DNA of 64,000 bases from W0P28-013 sp964570565 (GCA_964570565.1 CAZMYT010000002.1:186001-250000); one strand, 5' to 3'; counted from the first letter of the stretch, positions 36,152-45,244 are shown. The notes: generated from the letters alone by a model not told the origin. Numbers and translations: made by a program.

Positions 36152-37468
36152 TTAATATTTGAGCCACTTCCACATCTCTTTCCAACTTGGTTTTTTGCCG
36201 TACATCAAAATACCGGTGCGGTAAATTTTAGCCGACATCCAAGTGGTACCAATAAATGAGGCTATAAGAATGGCTACGGAAAGTAATTTTTCCCACATCG
36301 GAACACCAAAAGGCAAACGTACCATCATCACAATGGGCGATGTAAATGGAATCATTGAACACCAAAAGGCTAATGGACCATCCGGATTTTGAGCGCCATA
36401 AATAGCGGCGTAAATAGCAAATATAATAGGAATAGTTACTGGCAACATGAACTGTTGCGTGTCGGTTTCATTATCCACGGCAGAACCGATAGCGGCAAAA
36501 ATAGACGCGTATAGCAAATAACCTCCAATGAAATAGATAATAAAGTAACTGATTAATTCAAACGGATTGACCGACATAATCATAGCCATGATATTGTCGA
36601 AGTTGAGCTCGCTACTTGCTTGTTGTATGGCAGTGGCATCACCCATTTGTTCCACATTGACCATGGTTTCGGGATTGATAGAGCCTCCCAAAAATTGTCC
36701 AGCAACAACCACCAAGCCAATGGTGAGCAGCAGCCAAATACCAAATTGTGTTAAACCAACTAAAGCGATACTGATGATTTTTCCCATCATCAATTCGAAT
36801 GGTTTTACGCTACAAATGAGAACTTCCACAATACGGTTTGTTTTTTCTTGTACCACGCTGCTCATCACTTGAGCGCCATACACAAAAATAAACATATAAA
36901 TCAACATCGTGAAGACCATACCAATGGCAATAGCTACTTCCGATGACGAAATTTCCTCGCTTCCATCTTCGCTCCATTTGATGGTATTCACGTGCACATT
37001 GGCTTGCGACTCGTCAATAATTTCTTGAATATTGGGAATATTGTGCGACAGGAGTTTTTCTTTTTCTACAAAACTACTTAATCCTTGTTCAATAAAGTTT
37101 TTGAGTTCAATATTGACTTGTTTTTCGGAGTAAATAGTGACTGCTTCCGGCGTGGTAGCTAAATCGTTTGAAATAACCACAATGGCTTCGTAATCACTGC
37201 GTTTTTCGCTCGTTCGTAAACTGTCGATTGGCTCACCGATGAGTTCAAAATTGTAGGCATCATTGTCGGTAAATACCGATTCATATTTACCCGTTTGATC
37301 TACCACAGCCACCAGTTTTACTTCTCCATCTTTTAACGTGGCAAGCCATATAGGCGTAAAAATGAGCGCAACAAATAAAAGTGGCATTAAAAGCGTGAGC
37401 ACTAGAAATGATTTTTTAGCTACGCGATTTTTATATTCCTGAGTGATAACAAGTCCTATTTTACTCAT
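36152..37468 (-). CDS. ABC-2 type transporter permease (NatB-like)
   Basis: A 438-residue inner-membrane permease. The first helix (about 20-42) is followed by a large extracytoplasmic region (about 50-170), then five or six helices to the end. The extended loop after helix 1 and the segment VQEKTNRIVEVLICSVKPFELMMGKI are characteristic of the NatB/YhgE-like sodium or drug efflux subgroup. No ATPase subunit lies beside it, so it must pair with one encoded elsewhere. First gene of the operon running to the Nim-like gene. Confidence 0.82.
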   Translation of the reverse strand: MSKIGLVITQEYKNRVAKKSFLVLTLLMPLLFVALIFTPIWLATLKDGEVKLVAVVDQTGKYESVFTDNDAYNFELIGEPIDSLRTSEKRSDYEAIVVISNDLATTPEAVTIYSEKQVNIELKNFIEQGLSSFVEKEKLLSHNIPNIQEIIDESQANVHVNTIKWSEDGSEEISSSEVAIAIGMVFTMLIYMFIFVYGAQVMSSVVQEKTNRIVEVLICSVKPFELMMGKIISIALVGLTQFGIWLLLTIGLVVVAGQFLGGSINPETMVNVEQMGDATAIQQASSELNFDNIMAMIMSVNPFELISYFIIYFIGGYLLYASIFAAIGSAVDNETDTQQFMLPVTIPIIFAIYAAIYGAQNPDGPLAFWCSMIPFTSPIVMMVRLPFGVPMWEKLLSVAILIASFIGTTWMSAKIYRTGILMYGKKPSWKEMWKWLKY

Positions 37469-37488
37469 AAAGTATTGAATTTTGAATA

Positions 37489-37519
37489 CAAAGGTAATGA
37501 TATAATTTTCAAATGCAAA
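37489..37519 (-). promoter_or_regulatory. Promoter of the five-gene permease-to-flavoprotein operon
   Basis: Minus strand: TTTG at 37519-37516, a 19-base spacer, TACCTTTG at 37496-37489, 20 bases upstream of the permease ATG. Strong fit to the Bacteroidetes consensus. Confidence 0.72.
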
Positions 37520-37534
37520 ATGCGTGTTTTTGTT

Positions 37535-38785
37535 CTACTTTTCGCGAATTTGTCCGTTTCCTTCCACAATCCATTTATAGGTAGTCAATTCGTGGAGTCC
37601 CATGGGACCACGTGCGTGTAATTTTTGGGTGCTAATACCTATTTCGGCACCTAAACCAAATTGCGCTCCGTCGGTAAAGGCTGTCGATACATTATTATAC
37701 ACACAAGCCGCATCCACAGCTGTATTAAATTGCATTAATCGCTCTTTGTTTTCGCTGATAATACATTCGCTGTGTTTTGAACTGTAAGTAGCGATATGTA
37801 TCAACGCATTATCGAATGTGTCGACTGTTTTGATGGCCAATTTATAATCTAGAAATTCTGTGCCAAACGATTCTTCTGTGCTAGGTTGTAATAAGTGTGC
37901 TGGATAATCGTTTTTAAGTGCGCCGAAGGCGCGTTCGTCTGCATAAATGATTACGTTTTTTTTCACGAGTGGCGCACAAAGTATAGGTAAATCGGCTAAG
38001 CGTTTTTCATGAATAATGAGGCAATCGAGCGCATTGCATACGCTTACGCGACGTGTTTTGGCATTTGTGATAATGGCAGAGCCTTTAGCTATATCGCCAA
38101 ATTCATCGAAATAGGTGTGGCAAATGCCAGCACCGGTTTCAATTATTGGCACCGTGGCATTTTGACGCACAAAGTCAATTAATTGTTTTCCGCCACGTGG
38201 AATGATAACATCCACAAGACCGACTGCATGAAGCAGTTCGCTGGTTGCAGTATGATCGGAAGGTAAAAGCGTGGCTATATCAGGATTGAGTCCAAATGTT
38301 GTGAGCACGTGATGAATAACATCCATAATGGCTTCATTAGAATGTTGTGCATCGCTGCCACCTTTTAAAATAACCGCATTACCCGATTTTAAACAGAGTG
38401 AAAAAACATCGAACGTCACATTAGGACGCGCTTCGTATATAATGCCCACTACGCCAAAAGGAACGGATACTTTGGTCAAAATAATCCCGTTTGGGCGTAT
38501 GGTAGTAGAGAGTGTGCGTTGTAGTGGTGAGGGGAGTTGTGCTACTTGTCGAATATCTTCTGCAATGGCAATAATCCGTTCGGCCGTAAGTTTCAGCCGG
38601 TCGTATTTAGGATTTGCCACATCCATTTTTGCTAAATCTTTTGCATTAGCTGCGAGAATGGTTTCTGTGGCATTTTCTGCTGCAGAGGCTAGAGCCATCA
38701 AAAGGTTATTTTTGGTCGCTTCATCTATTACATTCAGTGTGCGTGAAGCGGCTACTGCGTTTTCGAATAGGAGTCGATATTCCAT
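37535..38785 (-). CDS. proA: Glutamate-5-semialdehyde dehydrogenase
   Basis: A 416-residue NADPH-dependent enzyme of proline synthesis that reduces gamma-glutamyl phosphate. It has the family signature VPFGVVGIIYEARPNVTFDV, the catalytic Cys in RVSVCNALDCL, and EILPRGG-like IIPRGGKQLID. Start chosen at the ATG at 38785; TTG at 38803 is open but poorer. No proB is adjacent, so the preceding enzyme is encoded elsewhere. A TACCTTTG -7-like box sits at 38808-38801. Confidence 0.95.
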   Translation of the reverse strand: MEYRLLFENAVAASRTLNVIDEATKNNLLMALASAAENATETILAANAKDLAKMDVANPKYDRLKLTAERIIAIAEDIRQVAQLPSPLQRTLSTTIRPNGIILTKVSVPFGVVGIIYEARPNVTFDVFSLCLKSGNAVILKGGSDAQHSNEAIMDVIHHVLTTFGLNPDIATLLPSDHTATSELLHAVGLVDVIIPRGGKQLIDFVRQNATVPIIETGAGICHTYFDEFGDIAKGSAIITNAKTRRVSVCNALDCLIIHEKRLADLPILCAPLVKKNVIIYADERAFGALKNDYPAHLLQPSTEESFGTEFLDYKLAIKTVDTFDNALIHIATYSSKHSECIISENKERLMQFNTAVDAACVYNNVSTAFTDGAQFGLGAEIGISTQKLHARGPMGLHELTTYKWIVEGNGQIREK

Positions 38786-38823
38786 AGTTTTTTCTTTTTG
38801 CAAAGGTAGTTATTTTCTACAAA

Positions 38824-38853
38824 AAAAGGTCGTTCTTTGGAGAACGACCTTTT
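38824..38853 (-). terminator. Intrinsic terminator after rplS
   Basis: Arms AAAAGGTCGTTCT and AGAACGACCTTTT pair exactly around TTGG; on the minus strand the stem is followed by T-rich sequence. It lies 25 bases after the rplS stop. Confidence 0.85.
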
Positions 38854-38878
38854 GGAATGTCTAAATGCAAAGGGTGAA

Positions 38879-39226
38879 TTACACGCGTTTTTCTTTGATA
38901 CGTGCTTTTTTACCAGTAAGTTCACGTAAATAATACAATTTAGCGCGACGAACTTTACCCACTTTGTTTACTTCGATGCTTTCGATAAATGGAGAATCCA
39001 TAGGGAAAATACGTTCAACACCTACGTTGTCTGACATTTTACGAACGGTGAAACGTTTTTTGTTGCCGTGACCAGCAATTTTGATAACTACACCACGATA
39101 CAACTGAACACGTTCTTTGTTACCTTCGATAATGCGGTAAGCAATTGTTACGGTATCACCACTTTTGAAAGCTGGATGATTTTTTTCTACTGCAAAAGAT
39201 TGTTCTGCAACTTTAATTAAATCCAT
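38879..39226 (-). CDS. rplS: 50S ribosomal protein L19
   Basis: A 115-residue ribosomal protein (bL19) recognised by FKSGDTVTIAYRIIEGNKERVQLYRGVVI and the C-terminal RRAKLYYLRELTGKKARI. It lies at the interface with the 30S subunit. Monocistronic here, with a strong promoter, a structured leader and its own terminator; the usual trmD/rimM neighbours are absent. Confidence 0.97.
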   Translation of the reverse strand: MDLIKVAEQSFAVEKNHPAFKSGDTVTIAYRIIEGNKERVQLYRGVVIKIAGHGNKKRFTVRKMSDNVGVERIFPMDSPFIESIEVNKVGKVRRAKLYYLRELTGKKARIKEKRV

Positions 39227-39232
39227 TGTTAT

Positions 39233-39279
39233 AAAGAGATTTGATTGAACATTGGTGCAGCATTCACAGGCATCTCTTT
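39233..39279 (-). promoter_or_regulatory. Structured leader of rplS, possible L19 autoregulatory element
   Basis: On the minus strand AAAGAGAT (39279-39272) and ATCTCTTT (39240-39233) are exact complements enclosing 31 bases, ending 7 bases before the ATG. The arm may mask the ribosome binding region. Ribosomal protein leaders are known for bL19 in related bacteria, but I cannot match this one to a published structure. Confidence 0.35.
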
Positions 39280-39309
39280 TTCCTATCAGCGGCTACACGA
39301 AACGGACCG

Positions 39310-39340
39310 CAAAGATACTATATTTTTTCTGACCACCAAA
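39310..39340 (-). promoter_or_regulatory. Promoter of rplS
   Basis: Minus strand: TTTG at 39340-39337, exactly 19 bases, TATCTTTG at 39317-39310. This is a near-perfect Bacteroidetes promoter, giving a leader of about 75 bases. Confidence 0.78.
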
Positions 39341-39414
39341 TACTTAATTCATTTTATTTTATACGCTTTTTTGAATGATATTTCCAAAATAGTTTCAAAA
39401 TTCTTCTTGTTCTA

Positions 39415-39445
39415 TTGACTTTTAATATTATTTAGTGTATATTTG
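39415..39445 (+). promoter_or_regulatory. Promoter of the ferritin gene
   Basis: TTG at 39415-39417, a 20-base spacer, TATATTTG at 39438-39445; the ATG is 45 bases downstream. Confidence 0.6.
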
Positions 39446-39489
39446 TGGTTTAAATAATATGTTATTATTAACTCTTAAATATATAGGTT

Positions 39490-40011
39490 ATGAAAATTAA
39501 CACGAAGGTCGAAGAGGTTTTGAATAAACAAATTAATGCAGAATTTTGGTCTGCTTATTTGTATTTAAGCATGTCGGCATGGTGCCAACAACAGGGTTTG
39601 AAAGGTTTTGCGAACTGGATGCGTGTTCAATTTCAAGAAGAAACCGCTCATGCACTCAAATTTAATGATTATGTGTTGACACGTTCAGGCAATGTAATAC
39701 TTGAGCCTATTACAAAAGTGGATCACTCATGGAATAGTTTGTTACACATGTTTGAAGAAACTTACAAACACGAGTGTGTGGTAACTGAAAAAATTAACCA
39801 TTGTTACGAAGTGGCTAATGCCGAAAGGGATCACGCTACCGTAAGTATGTTGAAATGGTTCATCGACGAACAAACCGAAGAGGAGAGCAATGTACTCGAT
39901 ATTATTGACCAAATAAAATTGTTAGGCGAAAAAGGCGAAGGCATTTATCATTTAGATAAACAATTGGCTACACGTGTATTTGTAGATCCAACACAAACGC
40001 CAGCTCCATAA
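39490..40011 (+). CDS. ftnA: Ferritin, non-haem iron storage protein
   Basis: A 173-residue ferritin. The four-helix bundle carries the ferroxidase residues: Glu18 (NAEFWSAYLYLS), Glu50/Glu51 and His54 (QEETAH), a Glu in helix C near 94 and the EEE-type cluster in DEQTEEESNV near 128. Twenty-four subunits would form a cage that oxidises and stores iron. It stands alone with a promoter and a terminator. Together with feoAB it forms the iron side of this window, although the loci are 30 kb apart. Confidence 0.95.
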   Translation: MKINTKVEEVLNKQINAEFWSAYLYLSMSAWCQQQGLKGFANWMRVQFQEETAHALKFNDYVLTRSGNVILEPITKVDHSWNSLLHMFEETYKHECVVTEKINHCYEVANAERDHATVSMLKWFIDEQTEEESNVLDIIDQIKLLGEKGEGIYHLDKQLATRVFVDPTQTPAP

Positions 40012-40033
40012 ATTTGGCTTATAGGTTAAATAG

Positions 40034-40076
40034 AGCGGGCTAAGGAATAAGTTTCTTAGCCCGCTTAGTTTTTTGT
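40034..40076 (+). terminator. Intrinsic terminator after the ferritin gene
   Basis: AGCGGGCTAAG and CTTAGCCCGCT (40034-40065) pair exactly around a 10-base loop and are followed by a T-rich run to 40074. Confidence 0.82.
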
Positions 40077-40131
40077 TGTCAGATTATCTAAATTTTGGAT
40101 AAAAATCGCCCGAAACAGGCGTTCAAATTTA

Positions 40132-40162
40132 TTGTAAAATCCAATATTATCACATATCTTTG
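40132..40162 (+). promoter_or_regulatory. Promoter of lysC
   Basis: TTG at 40132-40134, a 20-base spacer, TATCTTTG at 40155-40162, 47 bases before the ATG. Confidence 0.7.
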
Positions 40163-40209
40163 TAACTCGGTTTTGAAATCATTGTTTTATAGTATAACTT
40201 ATTGATTCT

Positions 40210-41463
40210 ATGAAAGTTTTTAAATTTGGTGGTGCTTCTGTAAAAAACGCTGAAGGCGTTCGTAATCTCTACAACATTGTACGTTCTCAAAATGAGAAAT
40301 TAGTCATCGTGGTTTCGGCTATGGGAAAAGTGACTAATGCCTTGGAGGATGTTTTGAATAGTTTCTTTAATCGCAAACCAGATTTGGATGCCAATATACA
40401 AGCCATTGTCGATTATCACGAAGGTATTGTTAGTGGTCTTTTCTCCGATCGTACAGATATTGACGCTAAATTAGAGTTGCTTTATAGCGAATTACGCGAA
40501 ATCACGAGACATAAACCATCATTAAGCTACGATTACGAATATGATCGTATTGTATCGTTTGGCGAAATTATCTCGACTACGATTGTGGCGGCATTTATTA
40601 AATCGCAAGGCGAAAAAGCGGAGTTTGTCGACATTCGTTCTTCGCTTAAAACCGACGATAATTACCGTGAAGGTAATGTCAATATGGAATTGTCGAATCA
40701 ATTAATTTGCGAAGCGTTTAATTTTGATGGTGTCGATTATTACATCACTCAAGGATTTATTGCCGGAACCATTACTAACCAAACAACAACGTTGGGTCGC
40801 GAAGGTTCCGACTATACAGCAGCCATTTTAGCTAACCTACTGAATGCCGAAAGTGTAGTGATTTGGAAAGATGTGCCAGGCGTTATGAATGCCGACCCAA
40901 AACGTTATGCTGAAGTCGTGGTGATTCCAAAGTTATCATACAAAGAGGCCATTGAATTATCGTATTGTGGTGCGAGTGTGATTCACCCAAAAACGGTAAA
41001 ACCTCTACAAAACAAGAAAATTCCTTTGTGTGTAAAATCGTTTGTGGATCCAACTCAAGAAGGTTCTATTATCAACGAATTTTCGTTCAAATTGGAGTTG
41101 CCACCCGTTTATATCAACAAAGCAAATCAAGTGTTGTTAACCTTAACGCCACGCGATTTTTCATTCATTGCCGAAGAAAAATTGAGCAAAATATTTGCTA
41201 TTTTGGCAAGTTATCGTTTAAAAGTTAGTTTGATACAAACGTCGGCTATTAGCTTTTCATTGTGTATCGATCACAATCCTGCGATATTTAAAAATTTGGT
41301 GACCGAGTTGCAAGACGAATACGAGGTGTTGTACAATACCGATGTGGAATTGATAACTATTCGTCATTATACCAAAGAGATTGTCGATAAATTGGTAGGC
41401 GAAAAATTAGTATTTGTAGAACAACGTAACCGTTTGACAGCCCGTTTTGTGGTAAGCGAATGA
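40210..41463 (+). CDS. lysC: Aspartate kinase, monofunctional
   Basis: A 417-residue kinase that phosphorylates aspartate for lysine, threonine and methionine synthesis. It starts MKVFKFGGASVKN, the family signature; the kinase domain includes GREGSDYTAAILA and KDVPGVMNADP. Residues about 290-417 hold two ACT regions for feedback control (VLLTLTPRDFSFIAE and ITIRHY). No homoserine dehydrogenase domain is attached, unlike ThrA-type fusions. It overlaps the DUF2461 gene by 4 bases (ATGA). Confidence 0.93.
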   Translation: MKVFKFGGASVKNAEGVRNLYNIVRSQNEKLVIVVSAMGKVTNALEDVLNSFFNRKPDLDANIQAIVDYHEGIVSGLFSDRTDIDAKLELLYSELREITRHKPSLSYDYEYDRIVSFGEIISTTIVAAFIKSQGEKAEFVDIRSSLKTDDNYREGNVNMELSNQLICEAFNFDGVDYYITQGFIAGTITNQTTTLGREGSDYTAAILANLLNAESVVIWKDVPGVMNADPKRYAEVVVIPKLSYKEAIELSYCGASVIHPKTVKPLQNKKIPLCVKSFVDPTQEGSIINEFSFKLELPPVYINKANQVLLTLTPRDFSFIAEEKLSKIFAILASYRLKVSLIQTSAISFSLCIDHNPAIFKNLVTELQDEYEVLYNTDVELITIRHYTKEIVDKLVGEKLVFVEQRNRLTARFVVSE

Positions 41464-42128
41464 TTCAAAATCAACTGATTATAGATTTTTTACGCGATTT
41501 GGTGGCGAATAATAATCGCGACTGGTTTGCGGCGAACAAGGAACGTTACCAAATAGCTTTGGATGCGTTTCGCGAAGAGGTGGCGTGGTTTATTGCGCGC
41601 ATCGGCGAGTTCGACGAACGTGTCAAATACCTCACGCCTGAAGATTGTCTCTTTCGTATTTATCGTGACATTCGTTTTTCGCCCAACAAATTGCCTTATA
41701 AGAACCATTTTGGCGCCTATATCTGTCCGAATGGCGGTCGTAAAAGTTTGTTAAGCGGTTATTATTTACATTTGCAACCCGATGGTTCATTTTTGAGTGG
41801 CGGTATTTATTGTCCTCAGCCAGCTGCGTTGAAACAGTTGCGCGAATCGATAGAACTCAACTACCATGAGTTGGCTGCTATTGCCAATGAAAAGCAGTTT
41901 AAAAAAGCATTCGATGGCATTGTTTCGCCTGAGGTTTTGAAACGTGTTCCAACCGGTTTCTCGCCCGATTCACCAGCGGCTGAATGGCTCAAATATAAAC
42001 ATTTTATAGTTGAACATCCTCTCACCGAAGCGGAATTGGTAGCTACCGATTTTCGTGAAAAAGCGTTGGACGTATTTCGTGCTATGAAACCGTTTAACGA
42101 TTTTTGCAACGAGTCGCTTGAGCGATAA
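41460..42128 (+). CDS. DUF2461 family protein
   Basis: A 222-residue cytoplasmic protein of the DUF2461/TIGR02453 family: FLRDLVANNNRDWFAANKERYQ at the start, FRIYRDIRFSPNKLPYKNHFGAYI in the middle, and SGGIYCPQP. The function is unknown in all members. It is translationally coupled to lysC by a 4-base overlap and precedes recQ by 45 bases, so a shared transcript is likely. Confidence 0.88.
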   Translation: MIQNQLIIDFLRDLVANNNRDWFAANKERYQIALDAFREEVAWFIARIGEFDERVKYLTPEDCLFRIYRDIRFSPNKLPYKNHFGAYICPNGGRKSLLSGYYLHLQPDGSFLSGGIYCPQPAALKQLRESIELNYHELAAIANEKQFKKAFDGIVSPEVLKRVPTGFSPDSPAAEWLKYKHFIVEHPLTEAELVATDFREKALDVFRAMKPFNDFCNESLER

Positions 42129-42173
42129 ACACGTGGTGTGCGCTACACCATTCACATCAAAAAGTTACGTTTT

Positions 42174-44102
42174 ATGAGCGCACCAACTTCCATACCTAAA
42201 CAGACTATTTATCACGATGTTCTCAAAGAATATTGGGGATACGACGATTTCCGTCCACTCCAACTTGATATTATCGAGTCTGTTGGTAGTGGGCGCGATA
42301 CGTTGGGATTGATGCCTACTGGTGGCGGAAAATCGATTACGTTTCAGGTGCCAGCTTTGGCAATGGAAGGTGTTTGTATTGTAGTTACGCCGCTTATCGC
42401 CTTGATGAAAGATCAAGTGGAAAACCTTAAACAGCGTGGCATTAAAGCGGCGGCGATTTATTCTGGCATGGCGCAATATGAAATTTTGGCGGCGTTTGAC
42501 AATTGTGAATTGGGTGATTACAAATTCTTGTATGTGTCGCCCGAACGTTTAGCTACCGATTTATTCAAAACACGTCTAAAACATCTCAATGTGAGTATGA
42601 TTGCGGTGGACGAGTCGCACTGTATTTCGCAATGGGGTTACGATTTTCGTCCGTCGTATTTGCAAATAGCCGAAATTCGCCAGCTTTTGCCTGGCGTTCC
42701 GGTGTTAGCACTTACCGCAACCGCCACGCCCGAAGTGGTGGACGATATTCAGGTGCGTTTGAATTTTCCTCAAAAAAATCTCTTTCAAAAAAGTTTCGAA
42801 CGCCAGAACTTGGTGTATGTGGTGCGTTATGTTGAGGATAAATTGGAGCAATTGGTGCACATTTTGAATCGTGTGCCTGGCACTTCGGTGGTATATGTGC
42901 GCAGCCGTAAAAAAACCAAAGAAATTGCTGATTTCTTAGTACAACAAGGCGTGTCGGCTGACTATTTTCATGCCGGATTATCCGACGAGCAAAAAGACCG
43001 CAAACAAAAAGCGTGGAAATCGGGCGACTGTCGTGTCATTGTTTCTACGAATGCTTTTGGCATGGGTATCGATAAGCCTGATGTTCGCACTGTGATTCAT
43101 CTCGATTTACCTGATACGTTGGAAGCTTATTTTCAAGAAGCTGGCCGTGCTGGTCGCGATGAACAGCGTGCGTTTGCCATTTTGCTTTACAACAAAACGG
43201 ATGAAACCAAACTCAAAAAGCGTATTAACGATACGTTTCCTGATAAAGAACGTATCAAAACTACCTATCAAGCGTTGGCCGACTATTTTGAAATTGGTGT
43301 AGGTTCGGCTTTTCAAGCGGTATATCCGTTCAACTTGCAAACGTTTTGTGGTATGTGTCATTTGCCGATTATTCCGACATATAGCGCCCTGAAAATTTTG
43401 GAATTAGCTGGCTATTTGGAGTTGACCGAAGAAGTGGATAATCCGTCGAAATTGATGTTTACCGTGAAACGCGAGGATTTATACCAATTTCGCACACAAA
43501 ATCCTGCACTTGACGAATTGATAGAGGTTATTTTGCGCTCGTACACAGGCGTGTTTACCGACATGATTCACATCAACGAAGAGTTGATTGGTAAACGGTT
43601 AGGTCGTTCGCGTCAAACCATTTATGAGCAATTGATGACGTTGGACAAAAACCATATTGTCACTTACGTTCCTTTTAAGAAAACGCCCTTTTTGATTTAT
43701 ACGCGGTCACGTGAGGACAGTTCCAAGTTGGTGATTCCTAAAGAAGCCTACGAAGAACGTCGCGAACGTTATGTGAACCGTATTGCTTCGGTGTTGGCGT
43801 ATGCCAACGAAAAAGAGGTGTGCCGCAGCCGTGTGTTGCTCAACTATTTTGGTGAAAAACACACGTTACCATGCGGACAGTGCGATATTTGCTTGGCGCA
43901 TAAAGCGCGTGCTATGAAAGAGGCACGTTTTGTGCAATTGGAAGAGCAGATTGTAACGCTGTTGACGAAAAATCCTTTGTCTATCACGCAACTGATGAAA
44001 CAACTGCAAGCACCCGAAGAAGAGGTATTGCAAGTGATTCGCCACTTACTCGATCATCAAAAATTGACCCAAACGACTGCGATGAAACTCGCTGTGAAAT
44101 AA
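42174..44102 (+). CDS. recQ: ATP-dependent DNA helicase RecQ
   Basis: About 642 residues from the ATG at 42174 (GTG at 42138 would add 12 unlikely residues). Helicase motifs are complete: motif I PTGGGKSITFQ, motif II DESHCISQWGYDFRPSY, motif III LTATATPEV, motif V STNAFGMGIDKPDVR and motif VI QEAGRAGRD. The RQC zinc site appears as CRSR then CGQCDICL near 580. It unwinds DNA during recombination and replication restart. The C-terminus is the winged-helix/HRDC-like end. The last 84 bases are homologous to a decayed copy at 45245-45327, so the 3' end may have been exchanged. Confidence 0.95.
   Translation: MSAPTSIPKQTIYHDVLKEYWGYDDFRPLQLDIIESVGSGRDTLGLMPTGGGKSITFQVPALAMEGVCIVVTPLIALMKDQVENLKQRGIKAAAIYSGMAQYEILAAFDNCELGDYKFLYVSPERLATDLFKTRLKHLNVSMIAVDESHCISQWGYDFRPSYLQIAEIRQLLPGVPVLALTATATPEVVDDIQVRLNFPQKNLFQKSFERQNLVYVVRYVEDKLEQLVHILNRVPGTSVVYVRSRKKTKEIADFLVQQGVSADYFHAGLSDEQKDRKQKAWKSGDCRVIVSTNAFGMGIDKPDVRTVIHLDLPDTLEAYFQEAGRAGRDEQRAFAILLYNKTDETKLKKRINDTFPDKERIKTTYQALADYFEIGVGSAFQAVYPFNLQTFCGMCHLPIIPTYSALKILELAGYLELTEEVDNPSKLMFTVKREDLYQFRTQNPALDELIEVILRSYTGVFTDMIHINEELIGKRLGRSRQTIYEQLMTLDKNHIVTYVPFKKTPFLIYTRSREDSSKLVIPKEAYEERRERYVNRIASVLAYANEKEVCRSRVLLNYFGEKHTLPCGQCDICLAHKARAMKEARFVQLEEQIVTLLTKNPLSITQLMKQLQAPEEEVLQVIRHLLDHQKLTQTTAMKLAVK
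44019..44102 (+). repeat. recQ 3' end, left copy of a direct repeat
   Basis: The last 84 bases of recQ. The final 57 (44046-44102) align without gaps to 45271-45327 with 50 identities. Confidence 0.85.
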
Positions 44103-44106
44103 ATAA

Positions 44107-44139
44107 AAGCCCCGTTGATACGAACTATCAACGGGGCTT
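44107..44139. terminator. Bidirectional terminator between recQ and the methyltransferase gene
   Basis: A perfect 14-bp stem AAGCCCCGTTGATA / TATCAACGGGGCTT around CGAAC, with A/T-rich flanks on both sides, between two converging genes. Confidence 0.85.
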
Positions 44140-44153
44140 ATTAATTTACGACG

Positions 44154-44924
44154 TTACATTTTCTTGCCGATATAAAACATATAACCATAATAGGCTTTGT
44201 ATTTATCGTATAATTCGGCTTCATACTGCATCATGGCTACAAAGTCTTTTACGAAGGCGTTGTCTTTATGCTGTTCCAGAAAAGCGATGCGTCTCTGTTT
44301 TTGCCAAGCATAATAATCTGTCCAAATACGTTCGGGCAACATATACGTTGCCACGGGCAGATAACCCGCCTTTTGCATTTGAGCTACTTTGTTTGGAATC
44401 GTATCGATTTCGGGATACGCTTTTTGCCAAAACGCTTCAATCTCAGCTGGGCGTTCGTCGCTAAACCACGTATTTTCTGTGACGGCGATATAGCCGCCAG
44501 GTTTCAGAAATTTTCGCCATTCGTTCAGTCCGCGTTCAAATCCGATGTTATAAATGGCACCTTCCGACCAAATTAAATCAAATGCTTCTGGCTGAAATGG
44601 CAAATTCGCCATATCGCCAACAATGCCTTTTACCCGATTTTGTAAATGATGTTTCTCGGCATGTTGGTTGAATTCATCTATAAAATTCGCCCACGAGTCC
44701 ACGCCAATAATGTCACATGGTGTATGTTCGCCCAAAACTCTTGTTTGACCACCTGTGCCACAGCCAATATCGGCTATTTTAGATTGTGCGGTAAGTCCTT
44801 TTATAAAATCCAATGCTTTAAGCGTTTCTTCGCGGCTGCCAGGACCTTGGCGTTCGCTTTGTGCGAAAAAATCATAAATAATGGTTAAGTCAAATTCGTG
44901 AATGGTCTGTTTTTCGTTGTTCAT
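44154..44924 (-). CDS. Class I SAM-dependent methyltransferase, unknown substrate
   Basis: A 256-residue cytoplasmic methyltransferase from the ATG at 44924; in-frame starts further up are less likely. Motif I is IADIGCGTGGQT (about residue 50), motif II DVGVD-like IIGVDSWA, then GDMANLPF, and motif IV-like DLIWSEGAIYNIGFERGLNEWRKFLKPGGY. It looks like a small-molecule or phospholipid-type methyltransferase of the Methyltransf_11/25 type. The acceptor is unknown. It stands alone between two copies of the recQ 3' end, so it was probably inserted there. Confidence 0.82.
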   Translation of the reverse strand: MNNEKQTIHEFDLTIIYDFFAQSERQGPGSREETLKALDFIKGLTAQSKIADIGCGTGGQTRVLGEHTPCDIIGVDSWANFIDEFNQHAEKHHLQNRVKGIVGDMANLPFQPEAFDLIWSEGAIYNIGFERGLNEWRKFLKPGGYIAVTENTWFSDERPAEIEAFWQKAYPEIDTIPNKVAQMQKAGYLPVATYMLPERIWTDYYAWQKQRRIAFLEQHKDNAFVKDFVAMMQYEAELYDKYKAYYGYMFYIGKKM

Positions 44925-45244
44925 GTTTTTGTTAATTTGTTGCATACACGCCAAGCACTACAATGCTTGTGTCATTGTACGCAGATTAAATATTCAAATA
45001 AGTAAAATAAGAAAACCGTTCTCGAACAGAATGATTCGAGAACAAACAAAGGCACAACCTATACCAGAAGTACAGATTGTTTACAGAACAATATCCGAAT
45101 TAAGAGTAAACATCCAAGGGTTTTAGTGACGGCAAAGATAGATAAAAGCTCGGAAACAGGAAACTTTTTTAAAGTTATTTTTGTCAAGGAAACAACACCG
45201 TAATAACTAAAAAGCGCAAGTTTGGAAACTTACGCTAAAATAGT
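44925..45244. other. Non-coding leader with inverted repeats, upstream of the methyltransferase
   Basis: No gene is supported here. There are three inverted repeats: CAAGCA/TGCTTG at 44952-44969, GTTCTCGAA/TTCGAGAAC at 45018-45043 (exact, 8-base loop), and an imperfect AGCG-AAGTTT stem at 45213-45236. A TATCTTTG -7-like box lies on the minus strand at 45140-45133, with no clear -33, and could drive the methyltransferase. Confidence 0.55.
45213..45236 (-). terminator. Hairpin with T-run on the minus strand
   Basis: AGCGTAAGTTT CC AAACTTGCGCT (minus strand), one mismatch, followed by TTTTTAGTTATT. It would end transcription coming from the DUF3800 cassette about 320 bases upstream. Confidence 0.45.

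Noticed and set aside
36129..36185. Upstream start of the C26-M19 fusion
   Set aside because: It lies inside the ABC permease gene; the ATG at 36128 begins the domain directly.
40210..41463. Bifunctional aspartate kinase-homoserine dehydrogenase
   Set aside because: The frame ends after the ACT region; no dehydrogenase domain follows.
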